Below are positions 1 to 9,189 of a DNA stretch of 64,000 bases, one piece after another. Every line of letters starts with the position of its first letter. The stretch's first letter is position 1. The stretch spans positions 1 through 64,000 of the forward strand of contig NZ_JALDAY010000001.1 of assembly GCF_022698165.1 (NCBI RefSeq). The letters are read 5' to 3'. The position numbers and the translations under genes are program-made. The DNA is from Streptomyces cylindrosporus (GTDB lineage: Bacteria > Actinomycetota > Actinomycetes > Streptomycetales > Streptomycetaceae). Below the pieces are notes generated by a model. It did no database searches and was not told the origin of the DNA. It saw only the letters and a list, made by a program, of their open reading frames with translations.

Positions 1-21
1 GGGTGACCTGAAAAACCCCTC

Positions 22-56
22 GGGGCCGTCCGTATTCCGGACGGCCCCATTTTTTT
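22..56 (+). terminator. Rho-independent terminator of an upstream gene
   Basis: A perfect 11-bp stem (22-32 with 38-48) closes a 5-nt loop and is followed by a run of T (50-56). It should end a plus-strand transcript that enters from outside the window. Confidence 0.85.
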
Positions 57-305
57 GTGCCCGCCCACTACGGTTCCCGTACGCCCGAAAGGCGCCCGGT
101 ATGGGGCCTTGACGCGACGTTAACGCGCGCCGAGGCAGTCTTGAACCACGAATTCCGTAGGTAAACAGCCATTGACGCGTCGGTTTTCGTCGGGGTTCCA
201 TGCTCCCGCCGGGAGCGGACGAAGAGAACCAGAAACGCGATCCGCCGGAGGCGATAGCGCTCCCGAACCCACCCTCAGTCACACCAGTCGATCGGAATCC
301 GCCGC

Positions 306-1706
306 ATGACCGACACGCTCCGTCCTGCCGACACCGCCGTCGCGGACGCCGCGCCCGACAGCCCCAAGACGCTCAAGCGCTCCATCGGGGTGGTCGGCGG
401 CACTCTCCTCACGCTCTCCTGCGTCACCCCGGCCTCCACGCTCTTCGTGGTCGTCCCGGACCTGTTCGGCTCGCTCGGCACCGCCACCGCCCTGACGATC
501 GCCATCGGCTCCCTCCTCTGTATCGCCGTCGCGTTCTGCTACTCGGAGCTGGGCACCCTCATCCCCAGCGCGGGCGGCGAGTACGCGATGGTCTCGACGA
601 TGGCCGGACGGCTCGCGGGCTGGCTGGTCTTCGTCCTCTCCCTCCTGGTCGTCATGATCGTCCCGCCGGTGATCGCCATGGGCACGGCGGACTACCTCGC
701 CCCGGTCGTGCACCTCGACCCGTCGGTCGCGGGCGCCGCGGTGATGATCCTGGCGACCCTCGCGGGCCTGCTGGACCTGCGCGCCAACGCCTGGATCACC
801 GGCATCTTCCTGGTCCTGGAGGTCGTCGCGGCGGGCGTGGTGGCCGTCCTGGGCTTCGCCCACAGCGAGCGCGGCCTCGGCAGCCTCACCTCGATGCAGG
901 TGGCGGGCGCCGACGGCCACACGGACACCGTCACCGCGATGCTGGTCGTCTCCGGCCTCGCGATCGCCCTCTTCGTCACCCAGGGCTTCTCGACCGCCGT
1001 CTACCTCTCCGAGGAGCTGGAGCACCCGCGCCGCAACGTCGCCCGCACGGTCCTGGCCACCCTCGCGATCTCCACGGTGGTCATCCTGGTCCCGGTGGTC
1101 GCCATCACCATGGGCGCCTCGGACCTGTCCGCCCTCACCGGCGGCGACATCAGCTCCATGGTCACCGCCTGGTCCAACTCCGCGGTCGGCACCTTCGTCA
1201 GCCTCTGCGTGGCCCTCGCGATCATCAACGCGGGCATCGTCATGGTCATCCAGAACTCCCGCGTCCTGTTCGCCTCGGCCCGCGACAAGGCCTGGCCCCA
1301 GCCGGTCAACGACGTCTTCTCGAAGCTCGGCCGCTTCGGCTCCCCCTGGGTCGCCACCCTCGCGGTGGGCGTCCCCGGCGCCCTGCTCTGCTTCGTGAAC
1401 CTGGACACCCTGTACGGCGTCACGGGCGTCTCGGTGACGGGCATGTACCTTCTGGTCGCGGTGGCGGCCCTCCTCTCCCGCCGAGGCCACCACAAGCACA
1501 CCCCGGCCTGGCGGATGCCCCTGTGGCCCGCGATGCCGGTCCTCCTGATCGCGGTCCTGGCGTACATCCTGAGCCAACAGGAGACGAGCTACCTCCTGTG
1601 GACGGGCGGCATCACGGCGGCCGCGACCCTGTACTGGGCGCTGTACCTGCGCCCGCGCCGCGAGACCCGCTGGCTGGTGTCCATCCCCGAGGACGCACAG
1701 GCCTAG
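306..1706 (+). CDS. APC-superfamily amino acid/amine permease
   Basis: The 466-residue protein is almost entirely hydrophobic helices. It starts with the GGTLLTLSCVTPASTLF stretch, which resembles the unwound first transmembrane helix of APC permeases, and about twelve membrane segments can be counted. This fits a secondary transporter of amino acids or amines in the cytoplasmic membrane; the substrate cannot be read from sequence. The ATG at 306 follows a weak GGA-containing ribosome site and precedes the first helix by a normal hydrophilic tail of about 25 residues. The next gene starts about 110 bp downstream, so it is probably a single-gene unit. Confidence 0.85.
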   Translation: MTDTLRPADTAVADAAPDSPKTLKRSIGVVGGTLLTLSCVTPASTLFVVVPDLFGSLGTATALTIAIGSLLCIAVAFCYSELGTLIPSAGGEYAMVSTMAGRLAGWLVFVLSLLVVMIVPPVIAMGTADYLAPVVHLDPSVAGAAVMILATLAGLLDLRANAWITGIFLVLEVVAAGVVAVLGFAHSERGLGSLTSMQVAGADGHTDTVTAMLVVSGLAIALFVTQGFSTAVYLSEELEHPRRNVARTVLATLAISTVVILVPVVAITMGASDLSALTGGDISSMVTAWSNSAVGTFVSLCVALAIINAGIVMVIQNSRVLFASARDKAWPQPVNDVFSKLGRFGSPWVATLAVGVPGALLCFVNLDTLYGVTGVSVTGMYLLVAVAALLSRRGHHKHTPAWRMPLWPAMPVLLIAVLAYILSQQETSYLLWTGGITAAATLYWALYLRPRRETRWLVSIPEDAQA

Positions 1707-1759
1707 CCGATACCGCGTCTGCTGTACGTGGGGGTGAATCCCTACGCCCTCGGGATGGC

Positions 1760-1769
1760 TGAACGTTCA
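1760..1769. promoter_or_regulatory. Short palindrome upstream of the hydrolase-ABC gene
   Basis: TGAACGTTCA is a perfect 10-bp palindrome about 48 bp before the ATG at 1817, in the only intergenic gap before this operon. It could be an operator, but a single 10-mer palindrome is weak evidence. Confidence 0.3.
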
Positions 1770-1816
1770 ACCTGGGGGCTGCCCCGAATGTCGGTGCCGC
1801 CCCGTACCGTTGACGC

Positions 1817-4555
1817 ATGGATCTTCGACTGCCCGGCCTGCGAGGGCTGCTGCGGAGGCCCCGACGGCTACTGGCCGCCGGGGCCGCCGTCGTCGTACTC
1901 GCGGGCGCCGGCACCTGGACGGCGGTCGCCTCGGACGACAAGGCCCCCGTACACCGCACCGACCGCGTCATGGCCATCGACGGCGTGCACATCGACACCT
2001 CGTACTTCACGTCCTCCGGCACCAGCGGCCGCAGGCCCGCCGTCCTCCTCGCGCACGGCTTCGGCGGCAGCAAGGACGACGTCCGCGAGCAGGCCGAGGA
2101 CCTGGCGAGAGACGGATACGCCGTCCTCACCTGGTCCGCCCGCGGCTTCGGCAGGTCCACCGGAAAGATCGGCCTGAACGACCCGAAGGGCGAGGTCGCC
2201 GACGTCTCCAAGCTCATCGACTGGCTGGCCGAGCAGCCCCAGGTCCAGCTCGACAAGCCCGGCGACCCGCGCGTGGGCGTCGCCGGCGCCTCGTACGGCG
2301 GCGCGATCTCCCTCCTCGCGGCCGGCTACGACCACCGCGTGGACGCCATCGCCCCCGCGATCACGTACTGGAACCTCGCGGACGCCCTGTTCCCGGACGG
2401 CGTGTTCAAGAAGCTGTGGGCCGGCATCTTCATCAACTCCGGCGGCGGCTGCGACAAGTTCGAACCGCAGCTGTGCCGGATGTACGAGCGTGTCGCGGAG
2501 TCCGGCAAGCCGGACGCGCAGGCCCGCCAGATCCTGACGTCCCGCTCCCCGTCGGCCGTCGGCGACCGCATCAAGGTGCCCACGCTCCTGATCCAGGGCC
2601 AGACCGACTCCCTCTTCCCGCTCGGCCAGGCCGACGCGGCGGCGAAGGCGATCCGCGCGAACGGCGCCCCCGTCGACGTCGACTGGATCGCGGGCGGACA
2701 CGACGGCGGCGACATGGAGACGAGCCGCGTCCAGTCACGCGTGCGGTCCTGGTTCGACCGCTACCTCAAGGACGACAAGGCCGCCGACACCGGCCCCGCC
2801 TTCCGCATCACCCGCACCGGAGGCATCGACTCCACCGACGGCGCGGCCCTGCTGCGCGGCGCGACCGACGACACCTACCCGGGCCTGGAGAGCGGCGAGA
2901 AGTCCTTCGCCCTCACCGGCCGCGAGCAGAGCTTCGCCAACCCGGCAGGCGCCAGCCCGCCCGCCGTGTCCGCCCTGCCCGGCCTCGGCGGCGCGGGCGG
3001 CCTCGCCCAACTCTCCTCGCTCGGCGTCGGCGTCTCGCTGGACTTCCCCGGCCAGTACGCCCGGTTCGATTCGGCCCCGCTCACCAGCGGCCTGCGCATC
3101 ACCGGCTCCCCGACGGTCACCGTCCACGTCAAGTCCACGACCGATGACGCCGTGCTCTTCGCCAAGGTGTACGACGTCGGTTCCGGCTCCGCGACCCCCG
3201 TACTGCCCTCCCAGCTCGTCGCCCCCGTCCGGGTCGAGGGCGCCAAGGCCGGCAAGGACGTCACCATCACCCTCCCGGCCATCGACCACGAGGTCGAGCA
3301 GGGCCACCGCCTGCGCCTGGTCCTCGCCTCCACCGACCTCGGCTACGCCTCCCCGGCCACCCCGGCGACGTACACGGTCACCCTCAAGGGCGACCTGAAG
3401 GTCCCGACGGCCCCCGGCGTGACGACGGCAGCCGCGCCCCTCCCTTCCTGGGTGTGGTGGCTCCCCCTGGCCGGCGCACTGATCGCCCTGACCCTCCTCG
3501 CGACAAGCCGCCGCCGCACGACCACGGCCCCGCCCCCGGACCCTGCCCTCGCCGAAGTCCCGCTCCAGATCACCGACTTGAGCAAGCGGTACGCGAAGTC
3601 GGCGGACCGTTACGCGGTCCGGGGCCTCTCCTTCCGCGTCGAGAAGGGCCAGGTCCTCGGCCTGCTGGGCCCGAACGGCGCGGGCAAGACGACCACGCTC
3701 CGCATGCTGATGGGCCTGATCAAGCCGGACGACGGCGAGATCCGCGTCTTCGGCCACGCGATCCGCCCCGGCGCCCCGGTCCTCTCCCGGGTCGGCGCGT
3801 TCGTCGAGGGCGCGGGCTTCCTCCCGCACCTCTCCGGCCGCGAGAACCTGGAGCTGTACTGGCAGGCCACGGGCCGCCCGCCGGAGGACGCGCACATGGA
3901 GGAGGCCCTGGAGATCGCGGGCCTCGGCGACGCACTGGCCCGCGCGGTCCGCACGTACTCCCAGGGCATGCGCCAACGCCTGGCCATCGCCCAGGCCATG
4001 CTCGGCCTCCCCGACCTCCTCATCCTCGACGAGCCCACCAACGGCCTGGACCCGCCACAGATCCGCGAGATGCGCGAGGTGATGATCCGCTACGCGGCAG
4101 CAGGCCGCACGGTCATCGTCTCCAGCCACCTCCTGGCCGAGGTGGAACAGTCCTGCACCCACCTGGTGGTCATGGACCGAGGCCGCCTGGTCCAAGCGGG
4201 CGAGGTAAACGAAATCATCGGCTCCGGCGACACGTTGCTGGTGGGCCTGGCGACAGACATCCCAGACCCCATGGTGGAGAAGGTGGCGACTCTGCCGGGC
4301 GTCGAATCAGCAACCCGAACCGACGGCGGCTTGCTGGTAAGGCTGACAGCAACGCCCCCCAGGGGCGCGGGGAACTGCGCGACCAGCCACGACGTCGCCG
4401 CAGACGCCCCACAACACACCGAGGCACCCACAGAGCGCACAAACGCGGCAGCTCTCCTCGTAGAACTCGTGCGCCTTGAGGTACCCGTCGCTTCCCTAAC
4501 ACCACACCGCCGCCTCGAAGACGCCTTCCTCACCCTGATCGGAGGCTCAGCATGA
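1817..4555 (+). CDS. Fusion of membrane-anchored alpha/beta-hydrolase (X-Pro peptidase-like) with ABC transporter ATPase
   Basis: This 912-residue protein joins two families. An N-terminal hydrophobic segment (about residues 18-38) acts as signal or anchor. A serine-hydrolase domain follows, with nucleophile motif GASYGG (S159), D264 in QGQTDS and H295 in GGHDGG, and then a beta-rich domain like the C-terminal part of X-Pro dipeptidyl peptidases. A second transmembrane helix (about 543-562) leads to a full ABC ATPase with Walker A near 616, signature YSQGMRQRL near 714 and Walker B LLILDEPTNG near 734. Inferred topology puts the hydrolase outside and the ATPase inside. The permease gene overlaps by ATGA. 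An in-frame insert at 4352-4440 interrupts the ATPase tail. The substrate is unknown. Confidence 0.85.
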   Translation: MDLRLPGLRGLLRRPRRLLAAGAAVVVLAGAGTWTAVASDDKAPVHRTDRVMAIDGVHIDTSYFTSSGTSGRRPAVLLAHGFGGSKDDVREQAEDLARDGYAVLTWSARGFGRSTGKIGLNDPKGEVADVSKLIDWLAEQPQVQLDKPGDPRVGVAGASYGGAISLLAAGYDHRVDAIAPAITYWNLADALFPDGVFKKLWAGIFINSGGGCDKFEPQLCRMYERVAESGKPDAQARQILTSRSPSAVGDRIKVPTLLIQGQTDSLFPLGQADAAAKAIRANGAPVDVDWIAGGHDGGDMETSRVQSRVRSWFDRYLKDDKAADTGPAFRITRTGGIDSTDGAALLRGATDDTYPGLESGEKSFALTGREQSFANPAGASPPAVSALPGLGGAGGLAQLSSLGVGVSLDFPGQYARFDSAPLTSGLRITGSPTVTVHVKSTTDDAVLFAKVYDVGSGSATPVLPSQLVAPVRVEGAKAGKDVTITLPAIDHEVEQGHRLRLVLASTDLGYASPATPATYTVTLKGDLKVPTAPGVTTAAAPLPSWVWWLPLAGALIALTLLATSRRRTTTAPPPDPALAEVPLQITDLSKRYAKSADRYAVRGLSFRVEKGQVLGLLGPNGAGKTTTLRMLMGLIKPDDGEIRVFGHAIRPGAPVLSRVGAFVEGAGFLPHLSGRENLELYWQATGRPPEDAHMEEALEIAGLGDALARAVRTYSQGMRQRLAIAQAMLGLPDLLILDEPTNGLDPPQIREMREVMIRYAAAGRTVIVSSHLLAEVEQSCTHLVVMDRGRLVQAGEVNEIIGSGDTLLVGLATDIPDPMVEKVATLPGVESATRTDGGLLVRLTATPPRGAGNCATSHDVAADAPQHTEAPTERTNAAALLVELVRLEVPVASLTPHRRLEDAFLTLIGGSA
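4352..4440 (+). repeat. Dispersed-type repeat inserted in frame in the ABC ATPase tail
   Basis: This stretch contains AGGGGCGCGGGGAACTGCGC followed by a GACCAGCCACGACG-like segment. It closely resembles a short sequence that I recall as scattered through intergenic regions of many Streptomyces genomes. Here it lies inside the coding sequence and keeps the frame, adding roughly 30 residues (PPRGAGNCATSHDV onward) just before the conserved end of the ATPase. Codon use in the preceding 150 bases is also less GC-biased than its neighbours. No second copy was seen in this window. Confidence 0.6.
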
Positions 4556-5415
4556 CCACGCTCACCCAGCGCACCGAAACCGCCTCCGGCTACAAGGCGA
4601 CCCACACCCTCCCCCTCCGCGTGGAGCTGGTCCGCCAGCTGAAGCGCCGCCGCACACTGGTCATGGCCGGCATCCTCGCCGCCCTCCCGTTCATCCTCCT
4701 GATCGCCTTCGCCATCGGCGGCACCCCGGACGGCCGCAACAACACCGTCACCCTCATGGACACGGCCACCGCCTCCGGCGCCAACTTCGCCGCCGTCAAC
4801 CTCTTCGTCTCGGCCGGCTTCCTCCTCGTCATCCCGGTCGCCCTGTTCTGCGGGGACACCGTCGCCTCGGAGGCCGGCTGGTCCTCCCTGCGCTACCTCC
4901 TCGCCGCCCCCGTCCCGCGCGCCCGCCTCCTGTGGTCCAAGCTCGTCGTCGGACTCGCCCTCAGCCTGGCCGCGATGATCCTCCTGCCGCTGGTCGCCCT
5001 CGCAGTGGGTACGGCGGCCTACGGCTGGGGCCCGCTGCAGATCCCCACCGGCGGCTCCCTGGACACCGGCACCGCCACCCAGCGCCTGCTGATCGTCGTG
5101 GCGTACATCTTCGTGTCCCAACTGGTCACCGCCGGCCTGGCGTTCTGGCTGTCGACGAAGACCGACGCCCCGCTCGGCGCCGTCGGCGGCGCGGTCGGCC
5201 TCACCATCGTCGGCAACGTCCTGGACGCCGTGACCGCCCTCGGCCACTGGCGCGACTTCCTGCCCGCGCACTGGCAGTTCGCGTGGGCGGACGCCGTCCA
5301 GCCCCATCCCGAGTGGTCCGGCATGATCCAGGGCACGGCGATTTCCATAACGTACGCACTCGTGCTGTTCGCGCTGGCTTTCCGGGGTTTCGCGCGCAAG
5401 GACATCGTGTCCTAG
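4552..5415 (+). CDS. ABC transporter permease (ABC-2 type)
   Basis: The 287-residue protein has about six hydrophobic helices and no periplasmic domain. Its layout fits ABC-2 permeases: a soluble start, a long first helix near residue 40, then helix pairs. Its ATG overlaps the stop of the hydrolase-ABC gene (ATGA), so the two are translationally coupled and should form one exporter. The fused hydrolase domain suggests that the transporter handles, or is sensed through, a peptide or ester outside the membrane; this is inference only. Confidence 0.85.
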   Translation: MTTLTQRTETASGYKATHTLPLRVELVRQLKRRRTLVMAGILAALPFILLIAFAIGGTPDGRNNTVTLMDTATASGANFAAVNLFVSAGFLLVIPVALFCGDTVASEAGWSSLRYLLAAPVPRARLLWSKLVVGLALSLAAMILLPLVALAVGTAAYGWGPLQIPTGGSLDTGTATQRLLIVVAYIFVSQLVTAGLAFWLSTKTDAPLGAVGGAVGLTIVGNVLDAVTALGHWRDFLPAHWQFAWADAVQPHPEWSGMIQGTAISITYALVLFALAFRGFARKDIVS

Positions 5416-5562
5416 GTCAACGGACGGTCACCCACCGGTCTCGGCGGGCCATGATCGTGGCCCCTTCGAGATCCTTCCGCAACGCCCCGGTGCGCACGTT
5501 CCGGCCCCCTGCCCCGTCACAGTCACAGACGGGCACGTCAATCGACAAAGGGGGCACGGAAG

Positions 5563-7137
5563 ATGGAGCAGCGGTACCGAACACCAAGGCCAGGCACGAC
5601 AACCGGCAGCACCCGACGGCTGCGCGCCGCCGTCCTCGCTCTCACGGCGACGGGTGCCCTGCTCCTGACGTCGTGCAGCGCGAGCGACAACAGCGGCAGC
5701 AGCTCCGCGGACCGGTCGAACCGGACCGGCGGCCTCCCGGCGCCGGGCCCGGCCGAGACCTCGGCCGACGGACAGCGCAGCATCACCGGCGACGAGAGCC
5801 CCTCGCCCTCCGCCGACCACCTCTCCACCTTCGCCCTCGACGTCGACACGGCCTCCTACGGCTACGCCCGCCGCGCCCTGCACGACGGCCATCTGCCCGA
5901 CCCCTCGACGGTCCGGCCCGAGGAGTTCGTCAACAGCTTCCGCCAGGACTACGAGCGCCCCGACGGCAACGGCTTCACGGTCACCGTCGACGGCGCCCGC
6001 ACCGACAAGGCCAACTGGTCCCTGCTCCGCGTCGGCCTCGCCACCCGCGCCGCAGAGTCCGACGAGGACCGCCCGCCCGCCGCCCTCACCTTCGTCGTCG
6101 ACGTCTCCGGCTCCATGGGCGAGCCCGGCCGCCTCGACCTCGCCAAGAAGTCCCTCGACACCATGACGGACAAGCTCCGCGACGACGACTCGGTCGCCCT
6201 GGTCACCTTCAGCGACGAGGCCAGGACGGTCCTGCCGATGACCCGCCTCGACGGCCACCGCGGCAGGATCCACGACGCGATCGCCGAACTGGAGACCCAG
6301 GACTCGACCAACCTCGGCGCGGGCGTCGACAAGGGATACGCCACCGCCGCCGAAGGCCTGCGCGAGGGCGCCACCAACCGCGTGGTGCTCATCTCCGACG
6401 CGCTCGCCAACACCGGCGACACGGACGCCGACTCGATCCTCGAACGCATCTCGCGCGAGCGCCGCGACCACGGCATCACCCTCTTCGGCGTGGGCGTCGG
6501 CAGCGACTACGGCGACGCCCTGATGGAACGCCTCGCCGACAAGGGCGACGGCCACACCGCGTACGTGTCCAACGAGGCCGACGCCCGCAAGGTCTTCGTC
6601 GACCAGCTCCCGCAGAACATCGACCTCACCGCCCGCGATGCCAAGGCCCAGGTCGCCTTCGACCCCGAGACGGTCGCCGAGTTCCACCTCGTCGGCTACG
6701 AGGACCGCAAGGTCGCCGACGAGGACTTCCGCGACGACAACGTAGACGGCGGAGAGGTCGGCCCCGGCCACACCGTCACCGCCGTCTACGCCGTGCGCAC
6801 CAGGCCCGGCGCCGACGGCCACCTCGCGACCGCGAGCGTCCGCTGGCTCGACCCCGACAGCCGCGCCCCGCACGAGGAGTCCGGCCAGCTGGAGACCGGC
6901 GACCTCCACGACGACGTCTGGAGCGCCTCCACCCGCTTCCAGGTCACCGCGGTGGCCGCCTACTTCGCCGACACCCTGCGCACCCGCGACTCCGAGGCCG
7001 ACGACGTGGGCTCCCTCCCCGGCAACCCCGGCCTCGACGAACTCGGCGAGCGGGCCCACGCGTTGGCGAAGAAGACCGAGGACAAGGACGTGGACGACCT
7101 CGCCGAGGCCATCGACGAGGCGAGCCTCATGAAATGA
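5563..7137 (+). CDS. VWA-domain lipoprotein (YfbK-like)
   Basis: The 524-residue protein begins with a lipoprotein signal peptide ending in the lipobox LLTSC, then a Ser/Asn-rich tether. An N-terminal domain typical of bacterial von Willebrand factor proteins precedes the VWA domain, whose metal-ion adhesion motif DVSGSM lies at 180-185. A DUF3520-like C-terminal part follows. It should sit on the outer face of the membrane and bind a protein partner through a divalent ion. The start is supported by GGGGGCACGGAAG just upstream. It stands alone, about 150 bp after the ABC operon. Confidence 0.85.
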   Translation: MEQRYRTPRPGTTTGSTRRLRAAVLALTATGALLLTSCSASDNSGSSSADRSNRTGGLPAPGPAETSADGQRSITGDESPSPSADHLSTFALDVDTASYGYARRALHDGHLPDPSTVRPEEFVNSFRQDYERPDGNGFTVTVDGARTDKANWSLLRVGLATRAAESDEDRPPAALTFVVDVSGSMGEPGRLDLAKKSLDTMTDKLRDDDSVALVTFSDEARTVLPMTRLDGHRGRIHDAIAELETQDSTNLGAGVDKGYATAAEGLREGATNRVVLISDALANTGDTDADSILERISRERRDHGITLFGVGVGSDYGDALMERLADKGDGHTAYVSNEADARKVFVDQLPQNIDLTARDAKAQVAFDPETVAEFHLVGYEDRKVADEDFRDDNVDGGEVGPGHTVTAVYAVRTRPGADGHLATASVRWLDPDSRAPHEESGQLETGDLHDDVWSASTRFQVTAVAAYFADTLRTRDSEADDVGSLPGNPGLDELGERAHALAKKTEDKDVDDLAEAIDEASLMK

Positions 7138-7148
7138 GCCGTTCCCCA

Positions 7149-7176
7149 TTGACGATTCCTTACTTGCGGGTAAGTT
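7149..7176 (+). promoter_or_regulatory. Candidate promoter with overlapping operator for the acyl-CoA ligase gene
   Basis: TTGACG at 7149-7154 is a good -35 hexamer, and TAAGTT at 7171-7176 could be the -10. Between and over them lies the palindrome CTTACTTGCGGGTAAG (7159-7174, arms CTTAC/GTAAG). TTACTNGCGGGTAA-like boxes are, as I recall, typical of TetR-family regulators of fatty-acid genes in actinobacteria. Its position over the promoter suggests repression relieved by acyl-CoA. Confidence 0.55.
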
Positions 7177-7208
7177 GGCCTGCCAGTCAGAGCCGACTGG
7201 GGGCCGTC

Positions 7209-9128
7209 ATGGGCGTACGCAAGGATCTGAAACGGGCGAAACAGCGCGCCGACCTGGCCGCCCGCGCCCGGGTCGAGGTCATCAGGGACGAACACGGCGT
7301 GGTGCGCGAGGCCCGCACCGCGCCGCTGGCACCCCGGCCCACCGCGGGCAGCACGGCCGACCTCCCGTACACCAACGCGGCCGAGGCACCGGACGCGGTG
7401 GTGCTGCGCCGCAAACAGCAAGGCACCTGGCAGCCCGTCACCGCGGCCGCCTTCGCCCGCGAAGTCACCGCCGTGGCCAAGGGATTGATCGCCTCCGGCC
7501 TCGAACCGGGCGGCCGGGTCGCCGTGATGTCCCGCACCCGCTACGAGTGGACGGTCCTCGACTTCGCGATCTGGGCGGCCGGCGGCCAGACCGTCCCGGT
7601 CTACGCCACCTCCTCCGCCGACCAGGTCGAGTGGATCGTCCGCGACTCCGGCGCCCGTTACGTCGTCACCGAGACCGCAGAGAACGCGGACACGGTGACC
7701 ACCGCCACCACCCGCCACGAAAACCCGCCCCGCGTCTGGCAGTTGGACGCCGGCGCCCTCACCCGCCTGGTCCAGCTGGGCATGGACGTCCCGGACGAGG
7801 AGGTCACCAAGCGCCGTACCGCGCTCACCCCCGACACGATCGCGACCGTCTGCTACACCTCCGGCACCACCGGAAAACCGAAGGGCTGCGTCCTCACCCA
7901 CGCCAACCTGCACGCCGAGGCCGCCAACACGGTCGAGCTCCTCCACCCCGTCTTCAAGGAGGTCACCCGCCAGACCGCCTCGACCCTCCTCTTCCTCCCG
8001 CTCGCGCACATCCTGGGCCGCACCCTGCAGATCGCCTGCCTCATGGCCCGTATCGAGATCGGCCACTGCCCGAGCATCAAGCCCGACGAACTCCGGCCCG
8101 CCCTCAAGGAGTTCCGCCCCACCTTCCTCGTCGGGGTGCCGTACCTCTTCGAGAAGATCCACGACACCGGCCGCGCGACCGCCGAGAAGATCGGCCGCGG
8201 CGCCTCCTTCGACCGCGCGGACCGCATCGGCGTCCGCTTCGGCCAGGCGTACCTGGACAAGTTCCTGGGCACCGGCAAGGGCCCCACCCCCGCGCTCTAC
8301 GCCGCGTGGGCCCTGTACGACCTGCTGGTCTACCGCCGTATCCGCAAGGAGCTCGGCGGCCGCATGCGCTACGCGATCAGCGGCGGCTCCCCGCTCGACC
8401 GCAACCTCAACCTGTTCTTCTACGCGGCGGGGATCATCGTCTACGAGGGCTACGGCCTGACCGAGACCTCGGCCGCCGCCACCATCGTCCCGCCCCTCGA
8501 ACCCCGCCCGGGCACCGTCGGCCGGCCGGTCCCCGGCACCGCTGTGCGCATCGCCGACGACGGCGAGGTGCTGATCAGGGGCGGAATCGTCTTCGGCGCG
8601 TACTGGAACAACCCGGCCGCCACCGACGCCGTACTCCAGGACGGCTGGTTCGCCACCGGCGACCTCGGCGCACTGGACGAGGACGGCTACCTCACCATCA
8701 CCGGCCGCAAGAAGGACATCATCGTCACCTCCGGCGGCAAGAACGTCTCCCCGGCCGTCCTGGAGGACCGGATGCGCAGCCGCCCGCCGGTCGGCCAGTG
8801 CCTGGTCGTCGGCGACAACCGCCCCTTCGTGGCCGCCGTGATCACCCTCGACCCCGAGGCCGTCGCCCACTGGCTGTCGGTGCGCAGGCTGCCGGCCGAC
8901 ACCCCGATGTCCGTGGTGGTACGGGACCTCCGCATCCGAGCCGAGGTCCAGAAGGCCGTGGACTACGCCAACGAGGCCGTCTCGCGCGCCGAGTCGATCC
9001 GCGCGTTCACCCTGGTCGAGGGCGAGTTCAACGAGGAGAACGGCCTGCTGACCCCGTCTCTGAAGGTCAAGCGGCACGCGGTGTACGCGCTGTACGCGGA
9101 CGAGATCGAGGCGCTTTACAAGAAGTAG
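7209..9128 (+). CDS. Long-chain acyl-CoA synthetase / AMP-dependent ligase
   Basis: The 639-residue enzyme belongs to the adenylate-forming ANL superfamily. The P-loop YTSGTTGKPKG begins near residue 216. YEGYGLTETS, the aspartate motif GWFATGDLG and the hinge/lysine region GRKKDIIVTSGGKN follow in the right order. It should activate fatty acids to acyl-AMP and then acyl-CoA. The length matches the long-chain FadD type of about 600-650 residues. The ATG at 7209 was chosen because the conserved N-terminus (MGVRKDLKRAKQRADLA) starts there. The gene is transcribed alone and ends against the convergent rodlin gene. From memory, a ligase gene neighbours the rodlins in S. coelicolor too. Confidence 0.9.
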   Translation: MGVRKDLKRAKQRADLAARARVEVIRDEHGVVREARTAPLAPRPTAGSTADLPYTNAAEAPDAVVLRRKQQGTWQPVTAAAFAREVTAVAKGLIASGLEPGGRVAVMSRTRYEWTVLDFAIWAAGGQTVPVYATSSADQVEWIVRDSGARYVVTETAENADTVTTATTRHENPPRVWQLDAGALTRLVQLGMDVPDEEVTKRRTALTPDTIATVCYTSGTTGKPKGCVLTHANLHAEAANTVELLHPVFKEVTRQTASTLLFLPLAHILGRTLQIACLMARIEIGHCPSIKPDELRPALKEFRPTFLVGVPYLFEKIHDTGRATAEKIGRGASFDRADRIGVRFGQAYLDKFLGTGKGPTPALYAAWALYDLLVYRRIRKELGGRMRYAISGGSPLDRNLNLFFYAAGIIVYEGYGLTETSAAATIVPPLEPRPGTVGRPVPGTAVRIADDGEVLIRGGIVFGAYWNNPAATDAVLQDGWFATGDLGALDEDGYLTITGRKKDIIVTSGGKNVSPAVLEDRMRSRPPVGQCLVVGDNRPFVAAVITLDPEAVAHWLSVRRLPADTPMSVVVRDLRIRAEVQKAVDYANEAVSRAESIRAFTLVEGEFNEENGLLTPSLKVKRHAVYALYADEIEALYKK

Positions 9129-9137
9129 GGCACACGG

Positions 9138-9170
9138 AAAAGCGGGCCGCCGATGTGCTCGGCGACCCGC
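9138..9170 (-). terminator. Terminator between ligase and rodlin genes
   Basis: Inverted repeat 9138-9151/9157-9170 with one mismatch. On the minus strand it ends in a T run, so it serves the rodlin gene and may also stop the convergent ligase transcript. Confidence 0.7.
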
Positions 9171-9189
9171 TTCCGCGGTGCTGCTGAGG

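Noticed and set aside
200..1762. Long open frames overlapping the APC permease on both strands
   Set aside because: They are Arg/Pro/His- or Asp/Gly-rich shadow translations caused by high GC; only the 306 frame has membrane helices and family motifs.
4090..5307. Long minus-strand frame opposite the hydrolase-ABC tail and the permease gene
   Set aside because: Composition is Gly/Glu/Arg noise without motifs, and it lies fully antisense to two well-supported genes.
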